NCBI GenBank assembly: GCA_963556495.2
Contig: OY747701.1
Coordinates: 38,826,001 to 38,890,000 of the forward strand
Source of the DNA: Valencia hispanica
Lineage: Eukaryota; Chordata; Actinopteri; Cyprinodontiformes; Valenciidae
Direction: 5' to 3'
Length of the DNA: 64,000 bases
A model generated the notes under the pieces. That model worked only from the letters and a program-made list of their open reading frames with translations, ran no database searches and had not been told where the DNA came from. The translations under genes and the position numbers were made by a program. Of this stretch, positions 9,701 to 22,189 are shown piece by piece; positions within the stretch are counted from its first letter, which is position 1, and each line of letters starts with the position of its first letter.

Positions 9701-9940
9701 AGTCAGATGTTTATATGCATTATATTTTGTGTTATCTCTACTCTGCACTAGGGAAGGGAACTGATAGGTTTTTATCAATATTAATGCAGTTGCCAATCCT
9801 GCCTATCATCCAATTCCTTATCAATTCCTGAGTAGTTCAATGAGTGGAAAAAAATAAATTCTAGATAGTCTTCTGCATCAAGAGCAACCATTCAAATTCT
9901 TACCCTAATTATATCAGCACAAGACAGTGAACATGAACAT
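6740..9940. other. AT-rich non-coding stretch
   Basis: No gene recognised. 6840-7065 is a run of ATTAAC/AATTGA words ending in TTTTTTTTCAGTGTA, which resembles one end of a teleost MITE, but no matching left end was found. The rest is unremarkable apart from short pyrimidine-rich stretches (9030-9200). Confidence 0.5.
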
Positions 9941-10059
9941 ATTAAACTGATGAGGGTTTATATCTGGGATTTTCTGGGAAGGATATATAATATGAACGTT
10001 CCCATCTTCAACGGAGATCACAGAGGAGCTAGTTTGATTAGCTAAGTTAGCATTTGTAT

Positions 10060-10221
10060 GCTAGCATTCGAACGTGACATTCTTGGTTCTTAGTTTCGTG
10101 GTCAGTAGACAAATGTTTTAGCATATTGCTGGTATTTGCACAACATTACCACATTGCAATAACTACATACAGCAGAATTCTCATCTCGTTTGGTGAAATG
10201 GAGCCAGGCTTCAGACCGCAT
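10060..10221 (-). pseudogene. BED zinc finger of a hAT transposase, remnant
   Basis: From an ATG at 10221 on - the translation gives SEAWLHFTKRDENSAVCSYC (W plus C-X2-C) and, after a one-base frame change, NTSNMLKHLSTDH (H-X4-H). That is the full BED finger signature (C-X2-C...H-X4-H) seen at the N-terminus of hAT transposases and ZBED genes. The DDE/RNase H and dimerisation parts are absent. The sequence upstream on - (10222-10830) is more GC-rich and may be the 5' region of the same element. Low-level decay suggests an old, inactive copy. Confidence 0.65.
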
Positions 10222-11544
10222 ATGTTGCAGAGAGTGTGATGTAATTGCAACACAACGCAAAATTTTGGAAAACCGTAGTCAAGAGATTTGCTAAGAAGAA
10301 TTGAAAACATTTGTGGTGTACAATTCTGATGGAATTGGTCTCTCAGAACCGGTTGTCGAGTCTTACTCCGCCCACATTTACAGTTTGAAAAATTCACCAA
10401 AAGGAGATGTTGCCTGGCGGACCAGCGATCACTCAGAGGGAGAGGGCTGGGCGTGGTCTGCGCTGTGATTGACATGTTGACTGCTGCAGTGGCACAGACA
10501 CAGACAGCGAGAAAGATGGAGAGCAATGTGAGCTCCTTTGTCTCAGACCAGTGTTCTAAGCTGGATGATTTCTCTCCACCTCCTTCACCAGAGGAAAGAG
10601 AGAAAAGGGAGAGAGATTCTGTGGAGGAGGCGTGGCCAAAGACCCGGCTTCTTTTATACCCCACAGCGGCAGGGTGGCAGCCCTGACTGCAGAGCAAATA
10701 GCAATGCCCGATTCAAATTCAAGTGCAGTATACAGTTTTAACCTGAAGAGGGGGCCACACTGACAATGACCAGACATGTAGACAGTACTATTAAACACTC
10801 ATTCATCAGCTAAAACAAAGTTGATTTGGGGATGAGTTGATCTTTAAGCCTTGGTGGCTCGTGAGTCACAATATGTTATAAGTTTATGTAAACATCTGAC
10901 AGAAACTGTGTTGATACTGTTAGATGACACCCTAACATATTGTATTATATTTAAGAACACAGGACTGCAACAAAATAAACACAACCGACATTCAACTTTC
11001 AAGTCATAAAACATCTTTTATGAAACGTCCTATTGTGACAGCTTCTTCACCAACTTTTAAATAACGCATTAAATCTAATACATAAGTTAAAATTCAAAAC
11101 TGAGTCATTTATGTGATTTTATTGAAGGATGAAGCTGGACTGCACATCAAAGGCTTAAAACCTCATTTCAACCTACCTTGTCTTAATTGTTTATAGGTGT
11201 GAATTTGTCATTAATATTTGAAGCTGATGTCAAATATCTAACATAGATAAAGAGGAGCTTCAACTAATTAAAACAAGTTTACTGTGTTTAATTACTTCAG
11301 TGTGACGGTTTTCCCTTATTTATTTTCAAACTGATTTTCCGGTTCAAACTAAATACATTTGTTATTTGAATATCCATCAGTAAATGGCAGAAAACTAGTA
11401 TTTTGATGTTAAATGTGTGTTTTCTATGTGTCACTACTTATTTTCTTTCATTCCTCATAACTATATTTCATTTTAAAGGTTAGTGGAATTGAATCACAGG
11501 TACAGGTTTTCTGAAATAAAATGATTTGGCTGTAATCATACTGT

Positions 11545-12830
11545 AGTTCATTAAGAACTCATCCATCAGTCATCAATGACTATAGACCCGTTGCCCTGAC
11601 ATCCCACATCATGAAGGTCCTGGAGAGACTCCTGTTGTCACCCCTGAGTAAGCAAACAAGAACGTATCAGGACTCACTGCAGTTTGCTTATCGCTGTGGA
11701 GTTGGAGTTGAAGATGCCATCATCCACCTACTTCAACCAACCCACTGTCATCTGGACAAAGCAGGCAGCACTGTGAGGATCATGTTCTTTGATTTCTCCA
11801 GTGCATTTAACACAATTCAGCCTGATTTGCTTTGTCAGAAACTTCTGAAGACACAGGTGGAGCCCTCAACAATCGCCTGGATCAATGACTACCTGACCAA
11901 CAGACCACAGTTTGTGAGACTGAAGAATTGTGTGTCAAACCAGGTGGTCAGCAGCACAGGAGCACCACAGGGGACTGTAGTCTCACCATTCCTTTTCACT
12001 CTGTACACCTCAGACTTCCAGTACAAATAAGAGACCTGTCATCTGCAGAAATACTCAGATGACTCTGCAATTGTCGGGTGTATCAGAGATGGACAAGAAG
12101 CTGAATACAGAGAGCTGGTGGACCGCTTTGTGACATGGTGTGGAAACAATCATCTCACCTTGATTGTGAACAAAACAAAGGAGATGATTGTAGATTTCAG
12201 AAGAAACATGGATAAGTCAAACACTGTTTCCATCATGGGAGAATTAGTGGAGGTGGTTGAGGAATATAAATACCTTGGAGTTCACCTTGACAAGAGACTG
12301 GACTGGAGGCGCAACAGTGAAACCGTCTACAAGAAGGGACAGAGCAGACTGTACTTCTTGAGGAAGCTTAGGTCCTTCAAGGTTTGCAGCAAGATGCTGG
12401 AGATCTCCTACAAGTCTGTTATGGAGAGTGTAATCTCTTCAGCCATCATCTGTTGGGGTAGCAGCATCAGAGCCAGGGACTTAAAAGGCTAAACAACCTG
12501 ATAAAGAAGGCTGGCTCTGTTCTTGGGACAACTGTGGAAAATCTGGAGATGATAATGCAAAGAAGGATTCTTCATAAAATCAAAAAAATTATGGACAACC
12601 CTGAGCATCCTCTTCATGAGACAGTCATACATCAACAGAGCGTCTTCAGTCGGAGGCTTCTTCAGTTTCGCTGCAATACAGACCGCTACAGGAAATCCTT
12701 CCTGCCCACAGCCATCATGATCTACAACAACTCCTTAAAGAATTAATTATATGAGCTATACCAACACTTAATTTCCCTCTGAGATCAATAAAGTATTTTT
12801 GAATTTGAATTTAATTGAATTAAGACAGCA
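11545..12830 (+). mobile_element. Rex1/Babar-like LINE, 5'-truncated
   Basis: The segment carries the C-terminal half of a non-LTR reverse transcriptase, then a 3' end with TCAATAAAGTATTTTTGAATTTGAATTT, the A/T hexamer-like tail typical of fish Rex1 elements. The 5' part, including the endonuclease, is missing, as usual for truncated LINE insertions. The same 3' end recurs on the other strand at 23620-23716. Confidence 0.8.
11558..12746 (+). pseudogene. Rex1 reverse transcriptase fragment
   Basis: In order: DYRPVALTSHIMKVLERLL (thumb-proximal RT motif), FDFSSAFNTIQP (catalytic motif A), STGAPQGTVVSPFLFTLYTSD (motif B), an in-frame TAA at 12028-12030, then YSDDSAIVG (motif C, the xxDD catalytic box), NKTKEMIVDF and YKYLGVHLD, and after another frameshift near 12480 the C-terminal region (LIKKAGSVLG...LPTAIMIYNN). 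At least two inactivating changes make it a pseudogene. An RT of this family would copy its own RNA by target-primed reverse transcription. Confidence 0.85.
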
Positions 12831-15110
12831 CTTTTGAAATGCAAACTGTCTGAATAGGAATGAGGTGTGAATGCCTAGGTCCTTGAAACTAACAAATGGA
12901 TCCTGCTAAAACTAAAAAGCAGGGCAGTAGTAGAATAGCAGTGTCCTATAGAGAGGGAAATATGGTAGTTTACATTGACCATTAAATAGAAAAAAAAGAA
13001 GCCCACCATGCTGGTTGTTAACTTTTATCAGAAAAGGTTTCTAATTTAGGTCTCTGTGGAGGTTTTATGGATAATTTCTCTCCAGATACTCCTCCTTTGT
13101 TGTCTGTTTATTTCCACAGAATAAAATAGAGTGAATGTGCTTGTGGTAATGAGGGTAAATGCCTCAACAAGCTCGTTGATTTTATTTATGTTATGTTATG
13201 GAATGTATGTATGATTGGATTGAAATGACTCATAAAGTCCCTTGAGATTACATGTGTTGTGAAATGGTGGTATACAAATAAACTGAATTAAGTTATATTA
13301 TAAACTAATTTTGCATGTCAAGTCTAAACATAAGTGCCCCATATTCAACTGTCTCCATTCATTGTGACCCTCACCTAGCACGATCTTGTGTATTTCTTTA
13401 GGGCTCATGCCTCATTTGACAAGAAGCACAATTTTCCATCAGTTTATCATTACTATTTATAATTATTTATCATTAGCTGCTATTGATTTTAGTCGCGTTG
13501 AGTTATTTTGTCAACAAATGATGACCTTTATTGACATTAGAAGAATATATTCTAACAGTACACAGGAAAGGTGCATATATCTTTTTGTTAAACTGAAGGT
13601 AAGTAAAAATCTTAACATCTTAACCTTAACCGTTTTTTACTGAGTTGTTTTTATTGTGTAAAACAGTATTTTTGTATTATATCTCACTACGATCTGATAA
13701 AACATCCCTAGAAACACTGTTTCAAAAATTCACATTCAAATGGTTTGTGAGAATGTGCAATGCCTTCTGTTAATTCCACTGATAGTAGTTTACAGGTATA
13801 TCCCCTAATTAAAGTGCCTGAAAGGAATAGAGGATTAGTAAGTCAGATCATATTAAAGAACCAATAGGAGAAATATTGATACGTGAAAAACATTCCATCA
13901 TGTTGTATTTTATACCTTTGTCTGAAAATATTTAAATTGTGTTAACTTTGTAAATTTTCCTGACTATTGCAAACTATCTCCTTGTCCATCCTGAGCAGTG
14001 TCTATACATACTTAAATTGATCAGGCTGAACATGAAACTGTTAAAAATATGACATAGTCACAGACTTTTAATCAGTTAAACTTTTTTTCTTCACTCACTG
14101 TTTTTAAAAATCCTCAACGTGACTGATTTTAGAGCTCCTGAGTGTAACTTTATGCTCTCTTTTGACATCATTATCTCTACCCTTTCATTGCCTCCTCTGA
14201 ATCCCCCAACCCCCTCTTTTTTCTCTATTTCTCTTCCTCTTCTCATTTCCAAGAAGATTTCCCTAAATTTCTTTGAAATTTAAATCGGATTGATACATAA
14301 ACATTCCTCTATAAACTCCTGAGTCAGTCTGAGGATTGAAAGTGTGTTCTAACGCAGAATGGAAAAGGCAAAATAAGCCAACTTTGAACAGGAAACATCT
14401 TTATATAACAATCAGATAGCACTGGAGAGAAAACTGTCCATCTAGGTGGCTTTTTGTGTGAAGTTGATCCGTCAGCTGTCAATCAGCAGTCACAAATATC
14501 TTTAGTTGCTATAGGAACTATAACATCTTCTGCAGGAAAAAAAACAAAAAACATTATAAATTCAAAGTCCAGCCAGGTGCTATGCTGTGCTGTAATTAAC
14601 CAGAGGGCTAAAATTATGCAAAGCAGGCTGACTCATTGGCAGATATGAGTTCGGTTTTGGAAGGACTGCACTATTTTTTCTCTACTTATCCAAAGACTGG
14701 CAGGCTGAGGGATGTCTTTTTATGTTTTTCTCTGCCCAGATCTTCTAGTGAGAATAGTTAGTTTGATTCACAGAAGCTAATATAAATTCAAACAGTAAGA
14801 AAAACCATCAGGCCAACAGGTTTATCTCAATTGCAGGAAGAATCCTTTCAGTTATCTCAGTATTCACAGGTTATTTCTGTTTTCACGGGGATTTGCACAT
14901 GTAATTATGCAATGGATAAGATCCAGATGTGTAGTTTTGTGTGATAGTATGATTTATATGGAAGCACCTGCTTACAATTTACACAGTAATAAGGAAAAAC
15001 CCAGCTAGGTTGAGTTCATCTTATAAGCCTGTAATTAACATTGAGTCTTTCTAAGCAAATTAGCGGACAAAGATAGCGATAGGGACAAACTAACATGTGT
15101 GGACACATGC
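12831..15110. other. AT-rich non-coding stretch with one repeat tail
   Basis: No gene recognised. 13236-13293 reads CCTTGAGATTACATGTGTTG...TATACAAATAAACTGAATT, a 3'-tail-like sequence that recurs near 16040 and 63310. 14150-14260 is pyrimidine-rich. Confidence 0.5.
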
Positions 15111-15117
15111 AGTGGAA

Positions 15118-15165
15118 ACACACACAAACGGACACACACAAACACACACACACACACACACACAC
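15118..15165. repeat. (CA)n microsatellite
   Basis: CA repeats, interrupted by AACG and AAA variants, with an uninterrupted run of about 12 units at the right end. Confidence 0.9.
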
Positions 15166-15376
15166 GTAGCAACCACATAATTTAACGTTCCAATTATCCA
15201 CAAATGTAGGCCCACACACGTCAGATTGACATTTAAATATTCCTACAATATTTTCTTTCAATGTCCGCCAACATTTATAAATATGGCAATATCTAAGAAA
15301 TACACATTTATTTAAAAGAAAAAGACGATCTTGTCCTTGTGAATCTCTATTAAGAAAGTAAAAAAGTTGAGATAGT

Positions 15377-15530
15377 TCAATCAGTCAATCAAACTTTATT
15401 TATAAAGCGCTTTTCATACAATAGTTGCAACTCAGAGTGCTTTACAGATTAAAATGACCCCACATAAACCATATTCCCGTCCCTCAGCCACAGATTTAAA
15501 AGCATGATCACAGTTATAACCCCCTTACAC
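15377..15530 (-). mobile_element. L2-like LINE 3' end
   Basis: Read on -, it ends ...AAAGCGCTTTATAAATAAAGTTTGATTGACTGATTGA, and is clearly the same family as 34390-34959 and 44703-46760. Shared blocks include CATAAACCATATTCCC and AGCATGATCACA on +. Only the 3' untranslated end is present. Confidence 0.65.
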
Positions 15531-15767
15531 AAAAAAATAAATTGAATTCAAAAGAGTATAAGACACTGTAACATGAAAACAAATTAGGTAAAATGTACAG
15601 AAACCCAGAAAAAGTCATAATACAAAGGGGGCTTGTGTAAATCTGAGCTGAATAAACCTCATATATAGATATATATATATATTTTTATGCCATTTTATTT
15701 TTGTGCAAAATTCCTTTTTTTCCATCTTTAATGTTCATTAATTTCCTGTTTTACAATGTAAATATAG

Positions 15768-15895
15768 TGAATTTATATAGGACTTTTTCTAGTCATACTG
15801 ACCACTTAAAGGGCTTTTCACTAGAGCCACATTAACCTATTCACACTCACTAATGTGCACGCATTCATACATTGCTGACTCACAACATGTTTTCT
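15768..15895. repeat. Teleost interspersed repeat fragment
   Basis: TTTATATAGGACTTTTTCTAGTCATACTGACCACTTAAAGGGCTTTTCACTAGAGCCACATTAACC...CATTCATACATTGCT-type sequence (given here in short pieces) matches a common fish repeat with the 'tttatatagcgcttttctagtc' opening. Fragment only; class not assigned. Confidence 0.4.
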
Positions 15896-16444
15896 TTCCA
15901 GCTTCAAACACGGTCCAGATTTACTTGTTGCAGAAGCTCTTTCTCATGGGAGGCATGTTGACTTGTAACAGGTGTATAGGCCTGAGACACATCTATTATT
16001 TTTATTGACTAAGAAATCTATTATCTAAGTAATACGTGTTGATTTTTTTTTGCCATTTGTTGTGAATTGGTGCTACATACATAAACTGAATTGAGTTCCA
16101 TAAAGTTAAGCTCTTTTATATCACCCTTTCATGCCTGAAAACAACAGTTAGAATCTGTTAGAGAGCTGTATTTGACTGGACATTCTCTTTGCTTTGTGGG
16201 CATTCAAGAAAACTGAGGGAATAAAGAAATAAGAATAAAGAAATCAAGAACTATTTTATGTTATACTGTGATAGATTTAGCCCAAAACTAATTAGTGTAC
16301 CGCTATTAGGCTATATCTAAGCAACTGTAGATACAGGTAGAGAAAAATATGCCCAGACTGTAAACTATTCAGAGTATATTCAAAGAAAGAAAAAAAAAAC
16401 AAGAAAAAGGTTTTTATGTTAAGTGATACTTATGATTGTTTTGT

Positions 16445-16466
16445 AAAAAAAAAAAAAAAAAAAAAA
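16445..16466. repeat. Poly(A) run, 22 bp
   Basis: Uninterrupted A run. No retrotransposon was recognised immediately upstream. Confidence 0.9.
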
Positions 16467-16499
16467 TCAGTTTGTTTTGTGGTATATATGTTTCCTAGA

Positions 16500-17935
16500 A
16501 TGAAGCAGAAATCATGGTAAGAACTGTTTTAGAAAACAGCATCATTTGATATCTGTCTCTCATATCAAAGTGTTTTCCTGTTTGTACATTGATGTTACTC
16601 TAGGAAAAAAGGCTTCTTTTGGATGGATTTCAAACTGTAGTTTTCTACCAGCCAGCCTCTGCACCTTGATGTATCTAAAAACAAACAACCCTTTTTTCTT
16701 CTATTTCTTTTTATCCGTATTCTCAGGAAGTGTAGATTCTGTATTATTGTTTAGCAAATACCCAGGAGGGGCAAAAACAGCAGGAGTTTTTCTGGATAAA
16801 TGCCAGCTCAGATGTTCTAAATTGACAGCCAGCCATTCAGCCAGCTTGTTAGTCAGCCAGTCAACCAGTGTGGAAAGAAGTGCCAGAGGCCTTGTGTTAA
16901 ATGCCTGCAACTACAACAACATATGATGTAAGATTTTTATTTTTCAATGCAAAGCATAAATCAACAATTATGCCAGAGGGACAAGGCAAAGAGAGAGTTA
17001 GAAATTGTTCTTTCAATAGGTCTCTTATCTTGTACAGTCTGAAAATGACAAATTACATGGATCTGAAGTAATTTCTGACCAAAGTCTCCAGATGGAAATG
17101 AGGATATTTAATATGATAATATATCCCTCCCTGTAGGAAAGTCACTGTTTTTGTTTATTTCACTACAGGTAAGTCAGTCTGCAGACCTGTTACACAACCA
17201 CAGGCTCATGAAAAATACTGTTCAGTGAGTATGACGACTGTGAGCTTAGTGACCTTGTTGGTACTAAAGTCATCTTTCTAATATAATTTATCATTTTAAA
17301 CACAGTATTTGAAAAAAACCTTGCAATTTTAAATTGACATTATTAAAACTTTTATTCTTGTTACTAAAAATGTTCCATTTATATTAACTAGCTCGTTTTA
17401 CCCTAATCCTAACAAATACAAAACATAATTGCAAAGCCAATGTCTAAAACTAAATTAAAATTACAGTATTTAAAGGATTACTTCATTCATTTCAAACTTT
17501 AAGAACAGCTGTGACATTAAACATAAATTGAAAGAAACTCTATTAAAAGTTGCTCTGTCAAAAAATGTTACACCTAGCAACATGAAAGGCAGTACTGCAA
17601 AATGTAAACATAGTTAAAATGGAGGTAAGGTCTTGTAAGTAAGATACGGTTTATGATTGCTATAAATAAGGAACAGGGTCTTTTGGATCTAATTTTTAGA
17701 TTCTTAAAAAGTTAATTAAATAAACAAAGGAACAGAAAACTCAAAACAATGTGTCAAAAAGAAAGATTCTGCAATGACATTGACCCTGACACTGTTTGTG
17801 CAGTAAAAAAAAGAAAATACATATGTAAAAGTCAAAAATTGGATCTATAAATGAAAAACAAATCTGAGTGTATTTGTTAAACATAAGTTTGACGGTCACC
17901 TTCTTTGAGCAAAGAAAATTTAATTCTGATATCCA
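16500..17935. other. AT-rich non-coding stretch
   Basis: Nothing recognised as a gene. 16808-16868 is made of CAGCCAG/CAGTCA-type short repeats, echoed at 63420-63480. An open frame spans 16546-16926 but its composition is low-complexity and it has no recognisable domain. Confidence 0.4.
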
Positions 17936-17939
17936 TATA

Positions 17940-18629
17940 CACTCAACGACCAAGCAGGTAAATGGCCACTTTTTAGGTACACCTTGCTTGTGCTGGGTAT
18001 AAACCTTTTTTCCCTCCAGAACTGCTTTATTTAATTGTGGCATAGATTAAACAAGGTGTCTGGAACGTTTCTCGAAAAATGTGTTCCATATTGACATAAT
18101 GCCTTCACTCAGTTGCTGCAGGTTTGTTGGCTGTACATACAAATGTACTCTATTGAAATGAGATCTAGTGACAGGAAGCCATTGAAGTATAGCAAACGTT
18201 TTGTTGAGGTTTTTTTGGTTTACCTGTTTTTAATCTGCTGCTCTCCAATTTTGGTTAGTTTGTGTGAATTGTAGTCTCAGTTTCCTATTTTGGCAGACAG
18301 CAGTCAGCACTGGTGTGGTCTTCTGCAGCTGTAGCTCCTCCACTTTAACATTTGATGCATTTTGCCTTCAAGAATTGTATTCAGAATTCCTTTGTTGTAA
18401 ATCCCAGTGGTTTCTGGACTATTGAGACCAAACTTTCTAGCACCAACAACCATGTTACGTCCAAACTCACCTAAATCCCATTTCTTCCCCCATTCTAATG
18501 CTCATTTTGAACTTCAGCAAGTCGTTTGGCCACAACTACATGCCCAACTTTTTTTTAGTTAGTTCCATGTGAATGGATGATTTGGTAATTTTGTTAACCT
18601 ATGGAGCCTAATAAGCTAGTTGTTGAATG
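17940..18629 (-). mobile_element. Decayed, internally deleted Tc1-like transposon
   Basis: Left end CACTCAACGACCAAGC...GGTACACCTTGCT and right end GAGCCTAATAAGCTAGTTG...AATG are flanked by TA (17938-17939, 18630-18631), as for Tc1/mariner. The interior on - reads as a much-mutated transposase. 18410-18560 corresponds to the N-terminal part (a CTCACCTAAATCCCATTTCTTC region antisense to the family's MGKKGDLSDFERG start) and 17985-18200 to the C-terminal part. About 690 bp, shorter than full length, with many stops. Another piece of the same family lies at 62800-62925. Confidence 0.65.
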
Positions 18630-18639
18630 TATATTGTAT

Positions 18640-20630
18640 AGTGGGAATTTTTAAATATTTTAAAGTATTTTCACATATTTTAACTATTCTTTATTTAGAA
18701 TTCATTTAATGTATCTTTAATATCCAATTTGATTTGATAAATTGTGGATCTTATAGCTGTTTATTATATGTGATAGATTTATTTTCTTTCTCAACCCTCT
18801 TTTGCTGCTGGTACACCTGAATTTCCCCACTGAAAGAAAATAAAAGCTATTTGTGCTCCAATTTTATTTTTTATTCTGAAATGTCTAAATGTCTCGACAG
18901 TTGCTATGCAATTAAAGCTGAGAGAAGTTAGGGACAATATAAATAAAAAAGATGTGGGAACAAAGAGAGGACACAGGCAGGCAGCAATAAGTTTGTAACT
19001 ACATGCCAGGTAGACTGAATCATACTGCTCAACTTTTTAAGATGCTGTTTTTGGCTGCGGATATCTAAAACCTGGCATTTACAATAATGCTTGACACTTC
19101 TCACTGGTGTCTTAGAGCTTAAAAGTAGCAGTAAAGTATGAGGTGTTATTTTGTCCTCCAACGTCTCCTAATAGCAGTTTACCTAGATCAGATTGCTTCT
19201 ATGAGAAGCATACCCAGCCTACAAAGAGCTCATTCAACTATTCAAGGCCCCAGAAGAGTAAATGCTAAAGTTATGGCACAGGACACCCCAGTAGATCCCC
19301 AGTTGTTCATTGCACTGATTGTTCAGACTTGATTTGACATTAAAAAATGGGACCTTATCAACATTTGGTTGGTTGTTGTAAAAGTATGACTGAGCAATCT
19401 AACATTAAGCGATGCCAATCACACTGCTTGATGAAATACTGTCATCTGGAATTGCTCTGTAAAAGATTGGTGAGTTTTCTGAGTGAGATTATGAAAACAC
19501 TGCAATTTTTCTCTTTCAGTCCGTTTTCTTCATGCTGCATTTGCTGACCAACACTTCTTGCTCTTGTTTCAGTGCCCTTTCACTATAAACAATCAATCAT
19601 TATGTTCCATCTAAGTGTTAAAACTAAACTGAGTCAGATATTTTGCTGAAGTAAAACCTCTGTGACAGAGCCAAAACTAAACTTGTGGCAAATAATAACC
19701 AATGATGGTTGCTATCCATGTGTGTGTACGCTTGTGTTTGTGTGAATGTAAAATTTTTGTGCTGCTCAAGTTAAAGTGGAAACTAGCTAGTGGTATATGC
19801 TTTACATTGTCTTTTTTATGTTTTCCTTCTATTTCATCCTCTCTCGAATGGTATTCCTTCACTTGCCTAAATTTCAGTTTCTCTGTTTTCTCTCTACCTG
19901 GACTTTTTTTTTTTTATTGCTTCATCTTTACTTTTGTATCACTCGCTCACCTGCTGTCCCTCAGCAGTAACAGGTGTTTGGTGAGGCAGGGAGCCTGCAG
20001 ATCTAAATGTTCTCATCAGCCCCACAGTCCAACCCAACAGCTGATCTCAGCATCAGTCCACAGCCTGCCACATCAACCACATCTCCTTCCAGCCACTTTT
20101 ATTCTTGACAATGATACAATAAATAAATGTTTGTGCTGGCAAAATCATCCTGAGTTTTTTGGAAACTGGAGAAACATCAACAATGCCATAAAGGACACCA
20201 AGAGGTCCTTACACTGACATAGTTCTGACACTATTTACAAATTAACTTATTGAGCATCTGAGACTTTAAGCCTTTAAAATACAACAGCTATGAACTAGTA
20301 TTAACATTAATAATAGAATTAAACCAGTTCATTGGTAAGAATCAAGAACTTTACCTTTTAAAAAGAAATACATACTATTAAAAAAGTTTGTTTTATTGTG
20401 AAAATAAGGAACCAGAGTTTTATTTATGTTTCTGGACTTCAAAGTAAAAAATAAAAATAAAAAACTATTACAATTTTTACTATAAGAAAACATTTGTTGG
20501 TACTAATATTATGTTCTCTCCATATCTAAACATATTAAAGCATCATCCTCTTATGAATAGATTACGCCTACTGGGAAAAAAAAGATCCAATTTACTCATT
20601 GTCTATACCAGCTTAACTCTGCTAAGGGCT
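18640..20630. other. AT-rich non-coding stretch
   Basis: No gene or well-defined repeat recognised. An open frame at 19702-20217 (+) is rich in Phe/Ser/Leu from pyrimidine-rich DNA and has no recognisable domain. Confidence 0.4.
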
Positions 20631-20634
20631 AGAG

Positions 20635-20765
20635 AGGGGTGGTGGTTGGTGATCTGTGGGAGAGGTGGGGTGGGGTGTCTGGTACCTGTCTCTAGCAGTC
20701 ACTGGCCAAAAGGCGAGATACAATGTAGAAAGGTTTCTAATCCATTGCAAGAAACAAAAAAATGC
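20635..20765 (-). repeat. Teleost interspersed repeat fragment
   Basis: The block with GGTACCTGTCTCTAGCAGTCACTGGCC...AAAGGTTTCTAATCCATTGCA (in short pieces) is a decayed form of the fish repeat that reads 'cctatcccagctgtcattgggc...ggacaggttgccagtccat'. Its other strand recurs at 40712-40790. Confidence 0.4.
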
Positions 20766-22185
20766 ATTCATCATACATACCTGACACTTAGATCAGTTCT
20801 GTGTAATATTATAATGACCAGGCAGCGCTAAAAAAGCACAGGGATGGTTTTAAAACATTCTGAGATGTTTTGAGAACAGTTTCAGTGTGGTCTCCAAACT
20901 ACCTCTGGAAACCATCTCCAGAGGTGGTCTGGGAATTTTACATCTGCATGAGTTTAGCAATCTTAACACAGTCCGTCCTTTGACACACTCAAAGACCACC
21001 CACTTATTGGTAGAGATCCCTCCCATATAGCAGCATTCTACCTGGACAGCTCCCAGTAGGGCTGTTAAACTCTGACCCAGACATTTCTGTCAGCTAATTT
21101 AAAAAAAATGTAATATTCTGAAAATAGGATTTATTTCTGGTTAAGAACTTTAAGAAGCTCCTTGTTGGAATTTTCCTAAAAAAAAGAGTTATTCTATTGA
21201 TCTGGTTAAGGACTTATTTTCAAAACGTTTTAATATTTGCTAATTAAGTTCCTACAGTGCGCAACAAATTTAGTCTGTGATGTTACAGAAACATTTGCAG
21301 ATCTGCTGATGTCCTAAGGTATTTGAATAAAGCAGGTAAATAAGATCTGTCACTCCAAATGGATTTTAATCCCAGGTATGAATGGTCATGCTTAACGAGA
21401 TTATTTTTTATCTCATTAGGCTGACATGCAAGGGGCCTTAGGGTAATACAGTGAAATCAGAGTACTTGACAGTAACGACAGGCATTTGGGTGAAGAGCTA
21501 CATTACTTTGAAAGCCGCCATAGTTGACAGTTACACCTCTACCTCATCTACCAACTTTACTGTAGCTTCATGAAATGAATTTTGTCAAGCCCAAGGAGCA
21601 GTGTGAGAAAATGTCTACGGGGGACCCAGTTAGTTAGAGGGGGATGGAGGATCCTTCCTTTTGGTACTGTAAAGATCCACATCATGAATCAAAAGCTACA
21701 GCTGACAACCAAGATACAGTTCCAAGGCCAGGCTGGGGCTTACATAATAGTTAGGCAAGCTGTGAATCCTTCCCTTGATTGACCAATAGAAACATGACCC
21801 CAACGTAAGTGCAGTCAGGTTAAAGGCCTCACAAAAATCATATACCATCCAAACAGTATTGGTGACTGGCAGTGCATACGAACGACATATCTTTTCTATC
21901 CAAACAATTTAAACATAATTTATTTGCAAGCTTTGTACTTGTTCTCATTTTACTGGTTGCCACACAAGTTACAATGTGTGATATTCAATATCCTGATGTG
22001 TAGCCTGCAAAATCTGGCCCTATGTCAAAACTCTACTTAAACACAAAACAATGTCAAGGCATTGTTTACCCCATTATTTCACCCAAAATTCAACTTAGAT
22101 ACATTTTGTTTCAGTTAACTACAGTGATCTGAACAACTAGCATTTTTTTTTCTTAGTGTTTCTTCATTGGGTTGAACATCGCTGC
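20766..22185. other. Non-coding stretch
   Basis: No gene recognised. A short hairpin, ACCTCTGGA / TCCAGAGGT, occurs at about 20903-20927. The segment 20830-21070 has more complex composition than its surroundings and may be an unclassified repeat. Confidence 0.4.
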
Positions 22186-22189
22186 AGTA

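Noticed and set aside
10453..10741. Open frames on + starting MVCAVIDML... and MSQTSVLSW...
   Set aside because: They overlap each other and a - frame in a GC-richer stretch. No domain was recognised, and the BED remnant next to them suggests transposon 5' DNA.
19702..20217. 171-codon open frame with a hydrophobic N-terminal half
   Set aside because: The hydrophobicity comes from a T-rich tract. There is no domain, and the second half is low-complexity.
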